NCBI GenBank assembly: GCA_025558095.1
Contig: JAIVFI010000023.1
Span: 558,001-622,000, forward strand
From: Hyaloraphidium curvatum
Taxonomy: Eukaryota > Monoblepharomycota > Hyaloraphidiomycetes > Hyaloraphidiales > Hyaloraphidiaceae
Reading direction: 5' to 3'
DNA length: 64,000 bases
Part shown: in pieces, positions 43,639 through 53,425 of the stretch
Numbering within the stretch: position 1 is the stretch's first letter
Layout of the letters: each line of letters begins with the position of its first letter
The notes under the pieces: model-generated
The model's database searches: none
What the model was told of the DNA's origin: nothing
Seen by the model: only the letters and a program-made list of their open reading frames with translations
Program-made: the position numbers and the translations under genes

Positions 43639-45343
43639 ATGAGCGACGACCGCCCCGCGAAGCGCGCGCGGTCGTCGGCCCCGGGGAGCCCGGCGCCGGG
43701 CCGCCCCGACGCGCTCGGCAGCAAGGGCGCGGCGCCTCTCCACAGTTTCGCAGCGGAGGGCAAGGAGGACGCGATCCGGCTGGCGGCGCGCGACAGGACG
43801 GTCGATATGGACGTCGCCGATGCCAACGGTTACACGCCGCTGCTGTTCGCCGTGCGCAAGGGGCACCCGCACGTGGTCCGGTTCCTGCTCTCCCTCGGGG
43901 ACCGCGTCGACCCGAACAGGGCCCGCAGCGACGGCGTGACGCCGCTGATCCGCGCTGCAGAGGTCGGCGGCTCGGAGAAGGCCGAGGAAGTGCTGAAGCT
44001 GCTGCTCAACGATCCCCGCGTGAACGTCAACGCCCGCGTGACCGCCAGCGCGAAAGACAAGCCCACCAAGGCAGGCGACACGGCCCTCCACGTCGCCGCC
44101 CGCGCCGGGCACGCCGAGTTCGTGCACCGGCTGCTCGAACACCCGGACCTGAACGTGACGGTCGCCAACGATGCCGGGGAGACCGCGGCCGACCTTGTGC
44201 CCGACGATGCCGACGGCTCCCTGGCGCCCACGAAGCAGAGGCTCCAGGAGGCGGTCGCGCGGGACCGCCTCAAGGCCGGAGCCCGCCTGCGGATATCCAA
44301 CATGAAGCTCGACTATCACGGCGACCTCGTGCTGGGCAAGGAGCTCGGCCGCGGCGGGTTCGGCGTTGCTTACGAGGCGGAATTGCGCGCGGGGTCCGCA
44401 TGCACCGCTATGCCCAATGGCGGCCGCGTTGCCGTCAAGATCGAACTGAAGCCCTGGGAGGACAAGGATTTCGAGAAGGAGGTGATACTGTGGGCGCATG
44501 CGGGAAGCCACGAGAACAGTGGGTGAGGCCAGGGCCAACTTTCGGTCGATCTGACCAAGCTCTTTTCCAGTCGTCGCCCTCTTGGGCTACTGCGAATCTC
44601 CAAAAGCCTTCGTCTCGCAGTTGGTGGAAGGCCACATCCTGGCCCACCACCTGTTCTACCTGTGGCGCCCCAAGAAGGGACCCAAGCCGACGGCTGCGGA
44701 GTACCACCGCGCCTCTGCGCTCCTCCTCCTCGACATTGCCCGCGCCATCGAGTACCTCCACGACGTGCGGCACCTCGTCCACGGCGACCTCAAGGGCGAC
44801 AACGCGTTCGTTTCCGCCGGACCCCGGCCGCGCGCGCTGCTGGCCGATTTCGGGCTTTCCCGCATCCGCATCGACGGCAGCTACAGCAAACCCATCACGA
44901 GGGAGCCTCCCGGCGGCTGGCCCTTCAAGGCGCCCGAGATGCTCGCCCTGCAGCCGCAGAAGGCGCGCAAGCCCACCGACGTGTACGCCTTCGCCATGCT
45001 CATCTACATAGCCGGATCGGGGGGCTACGAGCCGTTCTACAAGCAGCTCCGGGCCAAGTACGAGGATCTGACGCCGGACGAGCAGGACGAGGAGGACGCG
45101 CGCGTGAGGGGGTTGAAGGCCGCCGTGCGGACGCCGCCTCCCGAAGGGCCGTGCAGGCCCAAGCTCCCGCCCGAGCCGGCGATCCCGGGCTGGAACATGC
45201 CCAGGATGCCTGACGGGATGCGGAAGCTGATGGAGGACTGCTGGGCGCACGAGCAGGAGAAGAGGCCGACGATGGCCGAGGTCGTGGCGAGGCTGGAGGG
45301 GATGCTGGCTCCGGGAGGGGAATTGGCAGCTCCGACGACGTAA
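43639..45343 (+). CDS. Ankyrin-repeat protein kinase (TKL-like, non-RD)
   Basis: Two exons (43639-44518 and 44571-45343) give 550 residues. Ankyrin repeats span about residues 33-190 (ANGYTPLLFAVRKGHPHVVRFLL, SDGVTPLIRAAEVGG, GDTALHVAARAGHAEFVHRLL). The kinase begins with the Gly-rich loop LGRGGFGVAYEA, then VAVKIEL (ATP Lys), HENIVALLGYCES, the catalytic loop HGDLKGDN, LADFGLS and KAPEM, and ends with DCWAHEQEKRPTMAEVVARLEGML, typical of TKL kinases. The usual His-Arg-Asp is His-Gly-Asp, so it is a non-RD kinase with the catalytic Asp intact. Likely cytosolic Ser/Thr kinase. The C-terminal half has a degraded copy at 49880-50696. Confidence 0.92.
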
Positions 45344-45444
45344 ACCAACACACGGTTCGAATTGTGTGCAAAAGTGCAAAGAACGAGCTATGAAGATCCC
45401 ACACATGCGCCTCCGCGTCCATGCCCAGCAAGACCCCAAGCAAA

Positions 45445-46701
45445 TCAGACGATCGCCAGCGCCACGTCCAACTCGAACGCCTCCTCCTCCAGCCTCCTGC
45501 GCCCTTCGGCATCTCCACGATCTTCCCCGAGATCGAACAGCCCCCAGGGTGCTTTCGAGCGCACGCATCCACGGAGCTCAGCCGCCCTCGCCCGCATGGC
45601 TCCTTCCGTCACGACCGGGGGTAGCCAGTCGGGGCTGGCGATGCGCAGCCTCGTGTCGCATCCGGGGCGCGCCAGAGCTTCCAGGACGACCCGTTCGGCC
45701 CCGGCGAAGGCGTCCGAGTCCGAGCTATCCAGGTCCGGGTAAAGCAAGATTTCGAGCTTCCTGACCCGGGGCGGGAACCCGTTGCGAAGCTGACGCACAA
45801 TGTGCGACGTGCCGCCCTTGATGACGAGGATCGTGATGCTCGTACACGCCGTGACCTGCGCCCAGAGCTCGTCGCTTTCGACATCGGCGAGGTGGTAGAA
45901 CGAAATCGGGCGGAAATCGGGCCGCCGGCGGAACAGCTCGGAGTTGACGATGCGGCCGACGTTGCTCAGCTTCTTGATCCTGCGCACAACCCCCGGCGCC
46001 AGGGACGTGAGGAGCAATGTCTGGTCCCGTATCCCGGAGGCCGACTTGTCGATTTCGTCGGCAGAGAGCATGATCTCCTTCAGCCGTGGCGAGTCCCTCG
46101 CGATGCCCTCGCAGATCTGCCGCATCACATCGTTCACAGGCCAGGTCAGGTCCAGCTTCTCGAGGGCGGGGAACTTCGCCAAAGTGAAGGGCTTCACTTC
46201 GTCGTTCCATCGAGGTTCAAGGTATGGGTACCTCAGCAACTTGAGCGCCTCCACATTGGGCCACGTCAGCGCCGAAAAGCGCCCGAAATCTCCCGCGTCG
46301 CGGACCGTGACGTCCAAGTCCGTGATTTGCGGCGCCAGCGCCTCGACGAGACCGGAATCCCACGGCCAGCCGGGCTCTGTGCCCAAGTCCGAGAGCACCA
46401 GGCGCCGGCACAGACGGAACTTGCTCTCCCCACCCGCCCCGGCCGAGCCGCCAACGAAGCGCCGCATGCCGTCGAGGTCCACAAAAACGTGCGACCACTC
46501 GAGGCCGCCGTCTTCGTCCACGCCGTAGTCGAAGACCATGTCGAGGAGCCTCGGGGCGAGACGCGGCAAAAGGAGCTCGCACGCTCCGCGCGACGCCAGC
46601 GCCATCTCGAGGAGCGTGCGCGCCGGTACAAACCGCGCGACATTCAGGAGGAGCTCGGGCGGCACTGCGGGGCCGTCGCTGGGGTCAGAGACGTCGGACA
46701 T
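45445..46701 (-). CDS. F-box/LRR-like protein, block 1 copy
   Basis: One exon, 418 residues. The N-terminus PPELLLNVARFVPARTLLEMALASRGACELLLPRLA is F-box-like; Leu-rich segments follow (VEALKLLRYPYLEP, LEKLDLTWPV, SPRLKEIMLSADEI), as in LRR substrate receptors. Near the C-terminus KAPWGLFDLGED and a helical RRRLEEEAFELDVALA. The copy at 51786-53012 is alignable over the full length, with the same motifs and small length changes. Such proteins bring targets to SCF ubiquitin ligases; targets unknown. It converges with the ankyrin-kinase, 101 bp between stops. Confidence 0.82.
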   Translation of the reverse strand: MSDVSDPSDGPAVPPELLLNVARFVPARTLLEMALASRGACELLLPRLAPRLLDMVFDYGVDEDGGLEWSHVFVDLDGMRRFVGGSAGAGGESKFRLCRRLVLSDLGTEPGWPWDSGLVEALAPQITDLDVTVRDAGDFGRFSALTWPNVEALKLLRYPYLEPRWNDEVKPFTLAKFPALEKLDLTWPVNDVMRQICEGIARDSPRLKEIMLSADEIDKSASGIRDQTLLLTSLAPGVVRRIKKLSNVGRIVNSELFRRRPDFRPISFYHLADVESDELWAQVTACTSITILVIKGGTSHIVRQLRNGFPPRVRKLEILLYPDLDSSDSDAFAGAERVVLEALARPGCDTRLRIASPDWLPPVVTEGAMRARAAELRGCVRSKAPWGLFDLGEDRGDAEGRRRLEEEAFELDVALAIV

Positions 46702-46962
46702 TGTTCGAAACCTTTCGTTGCGAGAGTTATGACGTGGTCTGTTCGAGGCCCTGGCAATCCACTTCTGCACTTTTGGACGTTCCGAAATTCAAGCCGCGCC
46801 GGATATCTGCATGAACTGGACACGAATGCACTGCGTCAGCTAGGGTCGGTCGCCCATCGCTTCCTAAGTCAAGGCTAGCAGTCCACACTCCTGCTTCCCC
46901 CACTCGCACCTCAGTAACCCGGATCCGCGTCCTATAGCATCCATCCCCTTCTTCCGAGCCGG

Positions 46963-47594
46963 CTATCCGTCCTCCATCCGAGCAGTAGCCGGCCCTGTGT
47001 GGCAGCGAGGCTTGTGGTTCCTCCAGTCGGCGCGCTGGCACTCGCGAGAGCAGTACGACACCGACTTGCATCTGGCGCACCGTTGCAGTTCCGACACGGG
47101 CTGTAGGCCTGGCTGGTGAGGCAGGTGCCCGTCATCGAACCCCGCCCGCGCCCTCGCCCAGTGATGGCCGAGAAGGCCCTGTCCATGAGCTTCGGAAGGG
47201 GCTTGTTGCAGATGGGAGATCGGCAGAGGGGGGCGAAGATGGTGCAAAGGAAAGAGAAGAGGCGGCCTTCGTCGTTGCGGTTGTGGACGACGACGCCAGA
47301 CAGCTTTGTGCGGTGGCCGCATATGATGCAGGGGCTGCGAAAGGCAGATCCGGTCGGCGGGTTCGTTTCGGGGCACCACGCAGACTCCAAGGGCGAGGCG
47401 GGCCTGCCGCCCCTCGAGAACGACGGCTGCCATTTCAACGAAAGCGTGATGTTTCGATTTGTCCAGAGGCTGGCGATCAATTGAGTATCGTACCGTCGTC
47501 ACCAAGCTAGAGAGGATGCTGATGACGTGCAAGGAGCTGAATCCTTAGAAATACCGAGACCGGAGCCCCACGATCTTGGCTTGGGAGACGGCAT
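46963..47594 (-). pseudogene. Broken MYND zinc-finger gene, block 1 copy
   Basis: Aligned with the intact copy at 54599-55339, this version has a premature TGA about 36 codons after the matching ATG (47594), a deletion of the following segment, an extra C in a C-run near 47385 (frameshift), and a one-base loss near 47110 (second frameshift). The MYND finger itself is still readable at the end: ELQRCARCKSVSYCSRECQRADW, HKPRCH. Changes are several and independent, so decay is likelier than base-call error. Confidence 0.8.
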
Positions 47595-47861
47595 TGCGTC
47601 CAGCTCCAGCTCTCCGCGATCGGATGAGCGAATCCCGTCGTACTTGCATGGCGCTGCCTTGACGATCAATACCATGAATGCTTATTATTATCAACGATTT
47701 TGCTCGATCCTGAAGCTGTACATCACGGGTGCTATGTTGCGTCTCGGTTTGCGGTTCGTCAGCGCGTCGTCTCGACCCTGTCGCGCCGCCACCTTCCCTC
47801 GTCGGCGATCCGGGGCCGCATCGCGCATCTGCCCGCCTTCCGGCACCCTCCGTCGACCGCG

Positions 47862-49844
47862 ATGGCCGATGGTGCCGGCTCCGGCGGGGATTCGGGGCCT
47901 CCGCCCGGACCGGCACCCCCATCAGAGTCCCGCAACCTCCAGACGCCGCTGGTGCTCCCGCGTCCCGCGAGCTTCCAGCTCGATTGGCGGGATATCGTGC
48001 GCGAAACAGATTTCTCTACCGGTCGACCGCGAAAGCTCGGCAGCGGAGCTTTCGGGGTGGTGTACGCGGCCAAGCTGAAGCGGGACATGGACACACTGGT
48101 TGCGCTCAAGATTCTGCAGTGGTCGGGCGATGAGGGACTCCGGCGGAAGCAGCACGAGTCTTTTTCCCGGGAGGTCGAGGTCTGGCAGACCCTGACCGAC
48201 GACCACGGTATGTCGCGTTCTGCGGAGAGGATGGCCTCGCGCTGAACTTGGTGCAGTGCTCCGATTCCTGGGCTACACCGTCGATCCTTATCTCACGCTG
48301 GTATCGGAAGTGGCGGAGACGGATCTCGCGAGCCTACTCCAGGGCCCGCCCCGACCAACATTTCCGTGGGTTGACGCGCAGCGCTGCTTGCTCCATGTCG
48401 CCCTCGGCATGAGACACCTCCATTCCAAGGACATTGTTCATTGCGATCTGAAGCCCGCCAACATCCTACGACGAAACGGGATCTACAAAGTCGCCGACTT
48501 TGGGCTTTCCGCCTTCAGGGACTCTGCTTTGGGCGGAACCCGCGGCTACCTCGCCCCCGAAGCTCTGTTCCAGGACGTGGGACCGCGTGAGCTCCCATCG
48601 GATGTGTACAGCTACGGGATCGTTGCTTACGAGCTCAACGCGGGACAGTGTCCTGATCTGCCTGGCTCTTTGGCCTACCGCTCTGGATCACCTTTGCGGC
48701 GGCCGTTTGGAATCACCGATGCCGTGTGGAACTTGATCGAGAGCTGTACGGACTGGCAGCCGCTGGATCGGCCCGATTTCCGGGCCATCGTCGCCGTCGT
48801 GGAAGCGCTGTCTCGGCTCGCTTCTGAACCCGGGCCCGACGTGCTGCAGAGCGGCAACGATTGGAGCCTGTCGTGTGCGCTCACGGAGACCGCCGCCGCG
48901 ATGTATTCGACAAGCGAGCGGGACGGAAGCTCGGCATCATGCCTTCAGGGCATGTTTCAGCTTCATGAGCCCGACATTACCTACGATACCTCAATTGTCC
49001 TTGGCCAAAACTCCTTCTTGACAGTCTATCGGGGCGGGCTTCATGGCTTTGGAGATAGTGCGATCAAGGTCTTCAGATCCTGGTGCCACAAGGACTACGT
49101 GAACGAGCTTCTGAAGGCCGAGTTCGAGGTCTCCTGGGGAAAGCTCCCCGCCCATGAGAATGGTGCGTAACGAGGAACTGCAGCATATCACATCCGGACT
49201 CAAACTACCTCGTAAACGTTACAGTCGTCCCATTCTTTGGTTTCTGCACGTCTCCCCCGCTTGTTGTGACGGAATTCTGCGCCGGTGGAAACCTATCACA
49301 GTTTATGGCACGGCACGACTGGCACACCCACCTTGGCTTTCGCCTACTTGCCAATGCGGCCACTGGCATCACCTTCCTACATTCAAAGGACATCATCCAC
49401 GGGGGACTTAAGCCTGAAAACATCCTCATTGATGACAGCTTCGGCTATCCCGTTGCCAAGGTATCAGACTATTGCATGCCCCAGATTTTCACGAAGCTAG
49501 CTACCCACGACACCTTCGAGCCCGAGTTTCAGCATGGAGAAGATTTCGACATCGCCTATGCTTCTCCAGAGTCGATAACTGGGGAACGGTTGCCAAAGGC
49601 TTCCGATGTGTGGTCCTTCGGAATGGTCTGCTGGCACGTTCAGGCCCATGGGCAGCGCCCTTATGGTCCGAGGCCTGGGTTTCCGATAGTTCAGGCCATC
49701 CGCCGTGGGCAGTGCCCGCCAAGGCCGTACAGAACTACTGATGCCGTCTGGAGCCTCATCCAGTCGTGCTGGAGCCTGGAAACCGAACGGCGGCCGACAA
49801 TGGCGGCGGTGACGGCGGAGTTGATCCGCCTCAGGGACACTTGA
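47862..49844 (+). CDS. Tandem kinase: active-looking kinase followed by pseudokinase
   Basis: Three exons (47862-48207, 48257-49162, 49225-49844) give 623 residues. The first kinase (about residues 50-310) has LGSGAFGVVYAAKL, VALKILQ, HCDLKPANIL, VADFGLS and APEAL: Lys and both Asp are present, with Cys instead of Arg before the catalytic Asp (non-RD). The second domain (about 365-620) has VLGQNSFLTVYRGG, a Lys in AIKVFRS, then HGGLKPENIL and VSDYCMP: the catalytic Asp is Gly and DFG is SDY, so it should be catalytically dead. It still has the ASPES and DVWSFGMVCW segments. A pseudokinase next to a kinase is a known way to control activity (for example in JAKs, where the order is reversed). 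The first domain is almost identical to that of the gene at 55582. Confidence 0.9.
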
Positions 49845-49879
49845 GCGAATTGCAGCCAATGGATGTTTAGCGGCGCGCA

Positions 49880-50696
49880 CGAGAACAGTGGGTGAAGCAT
49901 CGGCGGCCCGCGGAGCGCACTGATTGCTCTTTCATAAGGTCGTTTCCCTCCTCGGATACTGTGAATCTCCTTCGTGTCCACCCTCGTTCGGGGCAAGATC
50001 TTTGCACACCACCTGTTCTACCTCTAACGCAACTCCAAGCCGCGGCCGGACGAGTACTACTACGCCTCCGCATCACTCCTCCTTGACGTTGCCCGCGCGC
50101 TCGCGTACCTCCACGACGACCGCCACCTCGTCCACGGGGACCTCAAGGGCGACAACATCCTCGTGGACGACTCGGTCTCCCCGCCCCGCGCCAGGCTCGC
50201 CGACTTTGGCCTCTCCCGGATGCGGGTCGACACCAGCGTCAGCGATGCCCTCGTTTCGGAACCCGCGAGCGGCTGGCCGTTCAAGGCGCCCGAGATGCTC
50301 GCGGTCGCGCCCAACCCGCAGAAGGCCCGCAAGCCGACGGACGTGTACGCTTTCGCGATGCTCGCCTACGTCGCCGGGTCGGGGGGCTACGAGCCGTACT
50401 ACTTTCCGATGCCGGCCAAGCCGACGGATGCCGAGCGCGCCGCCGAGGCAGCCCACATTTTGCGGGTCAAGGATGCGGTGCGGACGCCGCCTCCCGAAGG
50501 GCCGTGCAGGCCCAAGTTCCCGCCCGAGCCGGCGATCCCGGGCTGGAACATGCCCAGGATGCCCGACGGGATGCGGAAGCTGATGGAGGACTGCTGGGCG
50601 CACGAGCAGGACGCGAGGCCGACGATGGCGCAGGTGGTGGCGAGGCTGGAGGGGATGCTGGCGCCGGGCGGGGAGCTGGCGGCGCCGGCGACGTAG
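49880..50696 (+). pseudogene. Fragment of an ankyrin-kinase (second exon only)
   Basis: Matches exon 2 of the ankyrin-kinase gene at 44571-45343 and a little of the donor side (GAGAACAGTGGGTGA is conserved). There are no ankyrin repeats and no N-lobe upstream. The start of the matched region is damaged: the FYL codons are followed by TAA near 50024 in the frame that later reads YLHDDRHLVHGDLKGDN, and part of the hinge segment is lost. From about 50040 to the stop the frame is intact and well conserved (LADFGLS, KAPEM, DCWAHEQ). A truncated protein from an internal ATG at 50163 would have only the C-lobe end. Most likely a pseudogene left by the block duplication. Confidence 0.8.
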
Positions 50697-50975
50697 TGAA
50701 GCTCTTTGTATTGGCAAGGCGAATGGTGTTGGAACGAAGATTGCTCCTAGCTCGGACTTGGACTCGTTAGCGGTGGCTCTTCCTTTCTATCCTGATCGCG
50801 CCGAAGACTCAACGGTTCAACGGCGAGGATCTTTGCGGTCAGGAATGCACATGGGTGCTGTCAGGAAACCTGCTCGGGGTGTATCAGCGTGGGATTCAAC
50901 GGGTTAGTCATTCAGGGACCGTAGGGACTGGGACGCAGCGGAAACACCCAGGAGTCACACCATCAGACGGCAAGA

Positions 50976-51653
50976 ATGGGAGCCACGTACTCGATAGCCC
51001 TGAGCCCCCGCCGCATCAACGTCGACCAGAATCCCGAGCCGCTCCGGTTTCAGTGCGGCGCCGAGGGCGACCGCAGCGACGGCACCTGGCGGGTGCTGCT
51101 CGTCCCCCGCGGGCAGGGCCCCGGCAAGCCGGTGAAGACGGCGCCCCAGATACGGATGGGCCTCAGCGAGTCGCAGGGGACCTTCTCGTTGGAGGGTCTC
51201 GAGGCGGGGAGGGACTACGAGGCCGTGCTGGTCAAGACGGTCACGGGGTGGATATCGCAGGGGGTGACAGAACTGGCCCGCTCCGCCGCCGCGACCATCA
51301 CCAGCGATGCTCACGAGGCCAAGTTGGAGCTGGCAAGGAGGAGGGAAGCACTGGAAAGGGCCAGACAGGAGATGGAGGAGGCCAAAAAGAACCTGAAGCG
51401 GAAGGAGAGGGCGGTCAGGAAGCTCAAGCGCGACATCCGCGAGTTCGGCAAGGAAAAGAAGCTCGAGGAGGAGGTAGACGACGTTTCGAGCGACGCGACC
51501 GAATTCGAGCGGGAGCCCGAGGAGAAGCCGGGGAAGCGCAAGCGGGAAAGGGGGAAAGTGGTGGTCATGGTGTCGCATCCCGGAGGTTCGGACGAGGAGG
51601 ATGAATCGGAAAGGGAGAGGGATAGGGTGAGACCGGCCAAAAGGATGAAGTAA
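50976..51653 (+). CDS. Basic coiled-coil protein, possibly nuclear
   Basis: One exon, 225 residues. The N-terminal ~100 residues look beta-rich with a fibronectin III-like end (SLEGLEAGRDYEAVLVKTV). Then a long coiled coil (AKLELARRREALERARQEMEEAKKN as the start) and a charged tail with possible nuclear localisation signals (KRKRERGK, RPAKRMK) and an acidic patch (DEEDESE). Family not recognised. It sits between the kinase fragment and the F-box copy of block 2 and has no counterpart in block 1, so it is an insertion or has been lost from block 1. Confidence 0.7.
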   Translation: MGATYSIALSPRRINVDQNPEPLRFQCGAEGDRSDGTWRVLLVPRGQGPGKPVKTAPQIRMGLSESQGTFSLEGLEAGRDYEAVLVKTVTGWISQGVTELARSAAATITSDAHEAKLELARRREALERARQEMEEAKKNLKRKERAVRKLKRDIREFGKEKKLEEEVDDVSSDATEFEREPEEKPGKRKRERGKVVVMVSHPGGSDEEDESERERDRVRPAKRMK

Positions 51654-51785
51654 CTGCTGATGGCTGGGATCGCGAGCACATATTATTGTTCTTCATCAGT
51701 CGTGTAGCAGTTTTGCGAGCAAGTGATCCTTCTGTCTGTGGGTCATGCCCGTCGGGGCATCTGTGGCAGCACACCATCAAACTAC

Positions 51786-53012
51786 TCAAATGGCAGCCAA
51801 CGCCCCTTCCAGCTCGCGCGCCGCCTCCTCCAGCCTCCTACGCCCTTCGGCTCCGTCATCGAACAGCGTCCAAGGTGCTTTCGACCGCGCCCACCCACGG
51901 AGCTCGGCCGCCCTTGCCCGCCTGGCGTCTTCCGTTCCGACACCGTGCAGCCACTCGGGGCTAGCGATTTCCAGCTTGGCGGCACAATTCGGGCGTGCCA
52001 GAAACTCCACGATGACCCGTTCGGCCTCCGCAAACGCGTGTGCGCAATCGAGGTCCGGGTAGAGGGAGATTGAAAGCTCCGTGACCCGAGGCGGGAAACC
52101 TTGGCGCAAGTGACGCACGATGCCCGACGTGCCGCCCTTGATGTCGAGAGACGTGAGGCTGGTACACGCCGTGATCTGGGCCCAAAACTCGTCGCGATCG
52201 GCCACGGCGAGATGGAACAACGAGGTCGGGCGGAAATCCGGCCGCCGCCGGAGAAGTTCCGAAACCACGCTGTGGTCGACGTTCTCCAGCGTCTTGATCT
52301 TGCGCATAACCGCCGAAGACAGGGCCGCAAGGAGCAATGCTTGATCTTGAGTCCCGTTAATCGAATCGTCGATTTCGTCGGCATAGAGTATGATCTCCTT
52401 GAGCCGCGGCGAATCCATCGTGATGCCCTCGCAGATTAGCCGCAGCATATCGTTGACAGGCCAGCTCAGCACCAGCTGCTGGACGACGGGGAACATTGCC
52501 GATGGGAAGAACTGCGCTCGGTCCTTCCATTGGGGTTCGAGGTACGGGTCCCGTTGCAACCGCAGCGTGTCCACGTTGGGCCACGGTAGCGCCGAAAAGC
52601 GTCCTAAAGCTCCCGCGTTGCGGACGTCGATCTCCAAGTCCGTGATTCGCGGTGCCAACGCCACGACGAGCCCGGAATCCCACGGCCAGCTGGCCTGAGC
52701 GCCAGAATCCAACAGCACCAGGCGCCGGCACAGGCGAAACTTGCCCTCTTCCCCCGCCCCGGCCGAGCCGCCGACGAAGCGCCACATGCCGTCCAGGTCC
52801 CGAAAAACGCGCGACCATTCGAGTTCCCCTTCAGCGTTCACGCCGTAGTCGAAGACCATGTCGAGGAGCCTCGGGGCGAGGTGGGGCAAAAGGAGCTCGC
52901 ATGCGCCGCGCGACGCCAGCGCCATCTCGAGGAGCGTGCGCGCCGGTACGGACCGCGCGACATTCAGGAGGAGCTCGGGCGGCAGTGCGAGGCCATCGCT
53001 GGGGTCCGACAT
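51786..53012 (-). CDS. F-box/LRR-like protein, block 2 copy
   Basis: One exon, 408 residues from the ATG at 53012. It aligns with the block 1 protein end to end: the same PPELLLNVAR.VPARTLLEMAL F-box-like start, RLLDMVFDYGV, CEGI..DSPRLKEI and RSKAPW near the end. Differences are concentrated in the Leu-rich middle and the C-terminal third (for example SISLYPDLDCAHAF versus EILLYPDLDSSDSDAF), which would be the recognition surface if the protein is a substrate receptor. Likely SCF adaptor; targets unknown. Confidence 0.82.
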   Translation of the reverse strand: MSDPSDGLALPPELLLNVARSVPARTLLEMALASRGACELLLPHLAPRLLDMVFDYGVNAEGELEWSRVFRDLDGMWRFVGGSAGAGEEGKFRLCRRLVLLDSGAQASWPWDSGLVVALAPRITDLEIDVRNAGALGRFSALPWPNVDTLRLQRDPYLEPQWKDRAQFFPSAMFPVVQQLVLSWPVNDMLRLICEGITMDSPRLKEIILYADEIDDSINGTQDQALLLAALSSAVMRKIKTLENVDHSVVSELLRRRPDFRPTSLFHLAVADRDEFWAQITACTSLTSLDIKGGTSGIVRHLRQGFPPRVTELSISLYPDLDCAHAFAEAERVIVEFLARPNCAAKLEIASPEWLHGVGTEDARRARAAELRGWARSKAPWTLFDDGAEGRRRLEEAARELEGALAAI

Positions 53013-53425
53013 TGTTCGAAGTCGCACGGGACTAGCGACCCGGCCCGTCCGACCCCGACTGTGGAGTGGGCGGAGGAGGCAAACTGGCACTCCGAGCAGT
53101 TCCCCTGGACACTTATCCAAATATCAAAGCGTGACATGCTACTGGTCACGGATGCATCGTGTCAGCGCTTGGATCCGTCGCGCATCGTTCCCTGGGCGCT
53201 AGAACCTCCACTATTGCTTCCAATTAGCGCTTGCTCTCCCGTCTGCGACCTCGAGCAGCCTCCCCACCTCCACCAACCTATTCCGACCCTTATCTCCGGC
53301 CCACTGCATGTCCACCAGCGGCAGGTGTGCCTCCGCATGCGGTATGTCGTCGGATTGAGGTTTGCTATCAGCAACTCCATCCGTGGGGGCCCCGTTCACT
53401 GCATGGGTGAAGCATTTCGGGGTCA
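53013..53425. other. Intergenic, with a protein-like minus-strand frame
   Basis: 413 bp between the F-box gene start and the MYND gene stop. On the minus strand from about 53440 to 53211 a frame shifted by -1 relative to the MYND gene reads FTHAVNGAPTDGVADSKP..DDIPHAEAHLPLVDMQW and ends at a stop at 53211, with ordinary protein composition. It could be a lost C-terminal extension of the MYND gene. The rest should be the promoter of the F-box gene. Confidence 0.4.

Larger units (their letters stand above)
43639..49844. repeat. Tandem block, copy 1
   Basis: Gene order ankyrin-kinase (+), F-box/LRR-like (-), MYND (-, broken), kinase (+). Each member has a close relative in the same order and orientation in 49880-57974. 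Confidence 0.85.

Noticed and set aside
43456-44538. 360-codon minus-strand frame over the ankyrin-kinase
   Set aside because: Antisense shadow of exon 1 of the ankyrin-kinase.
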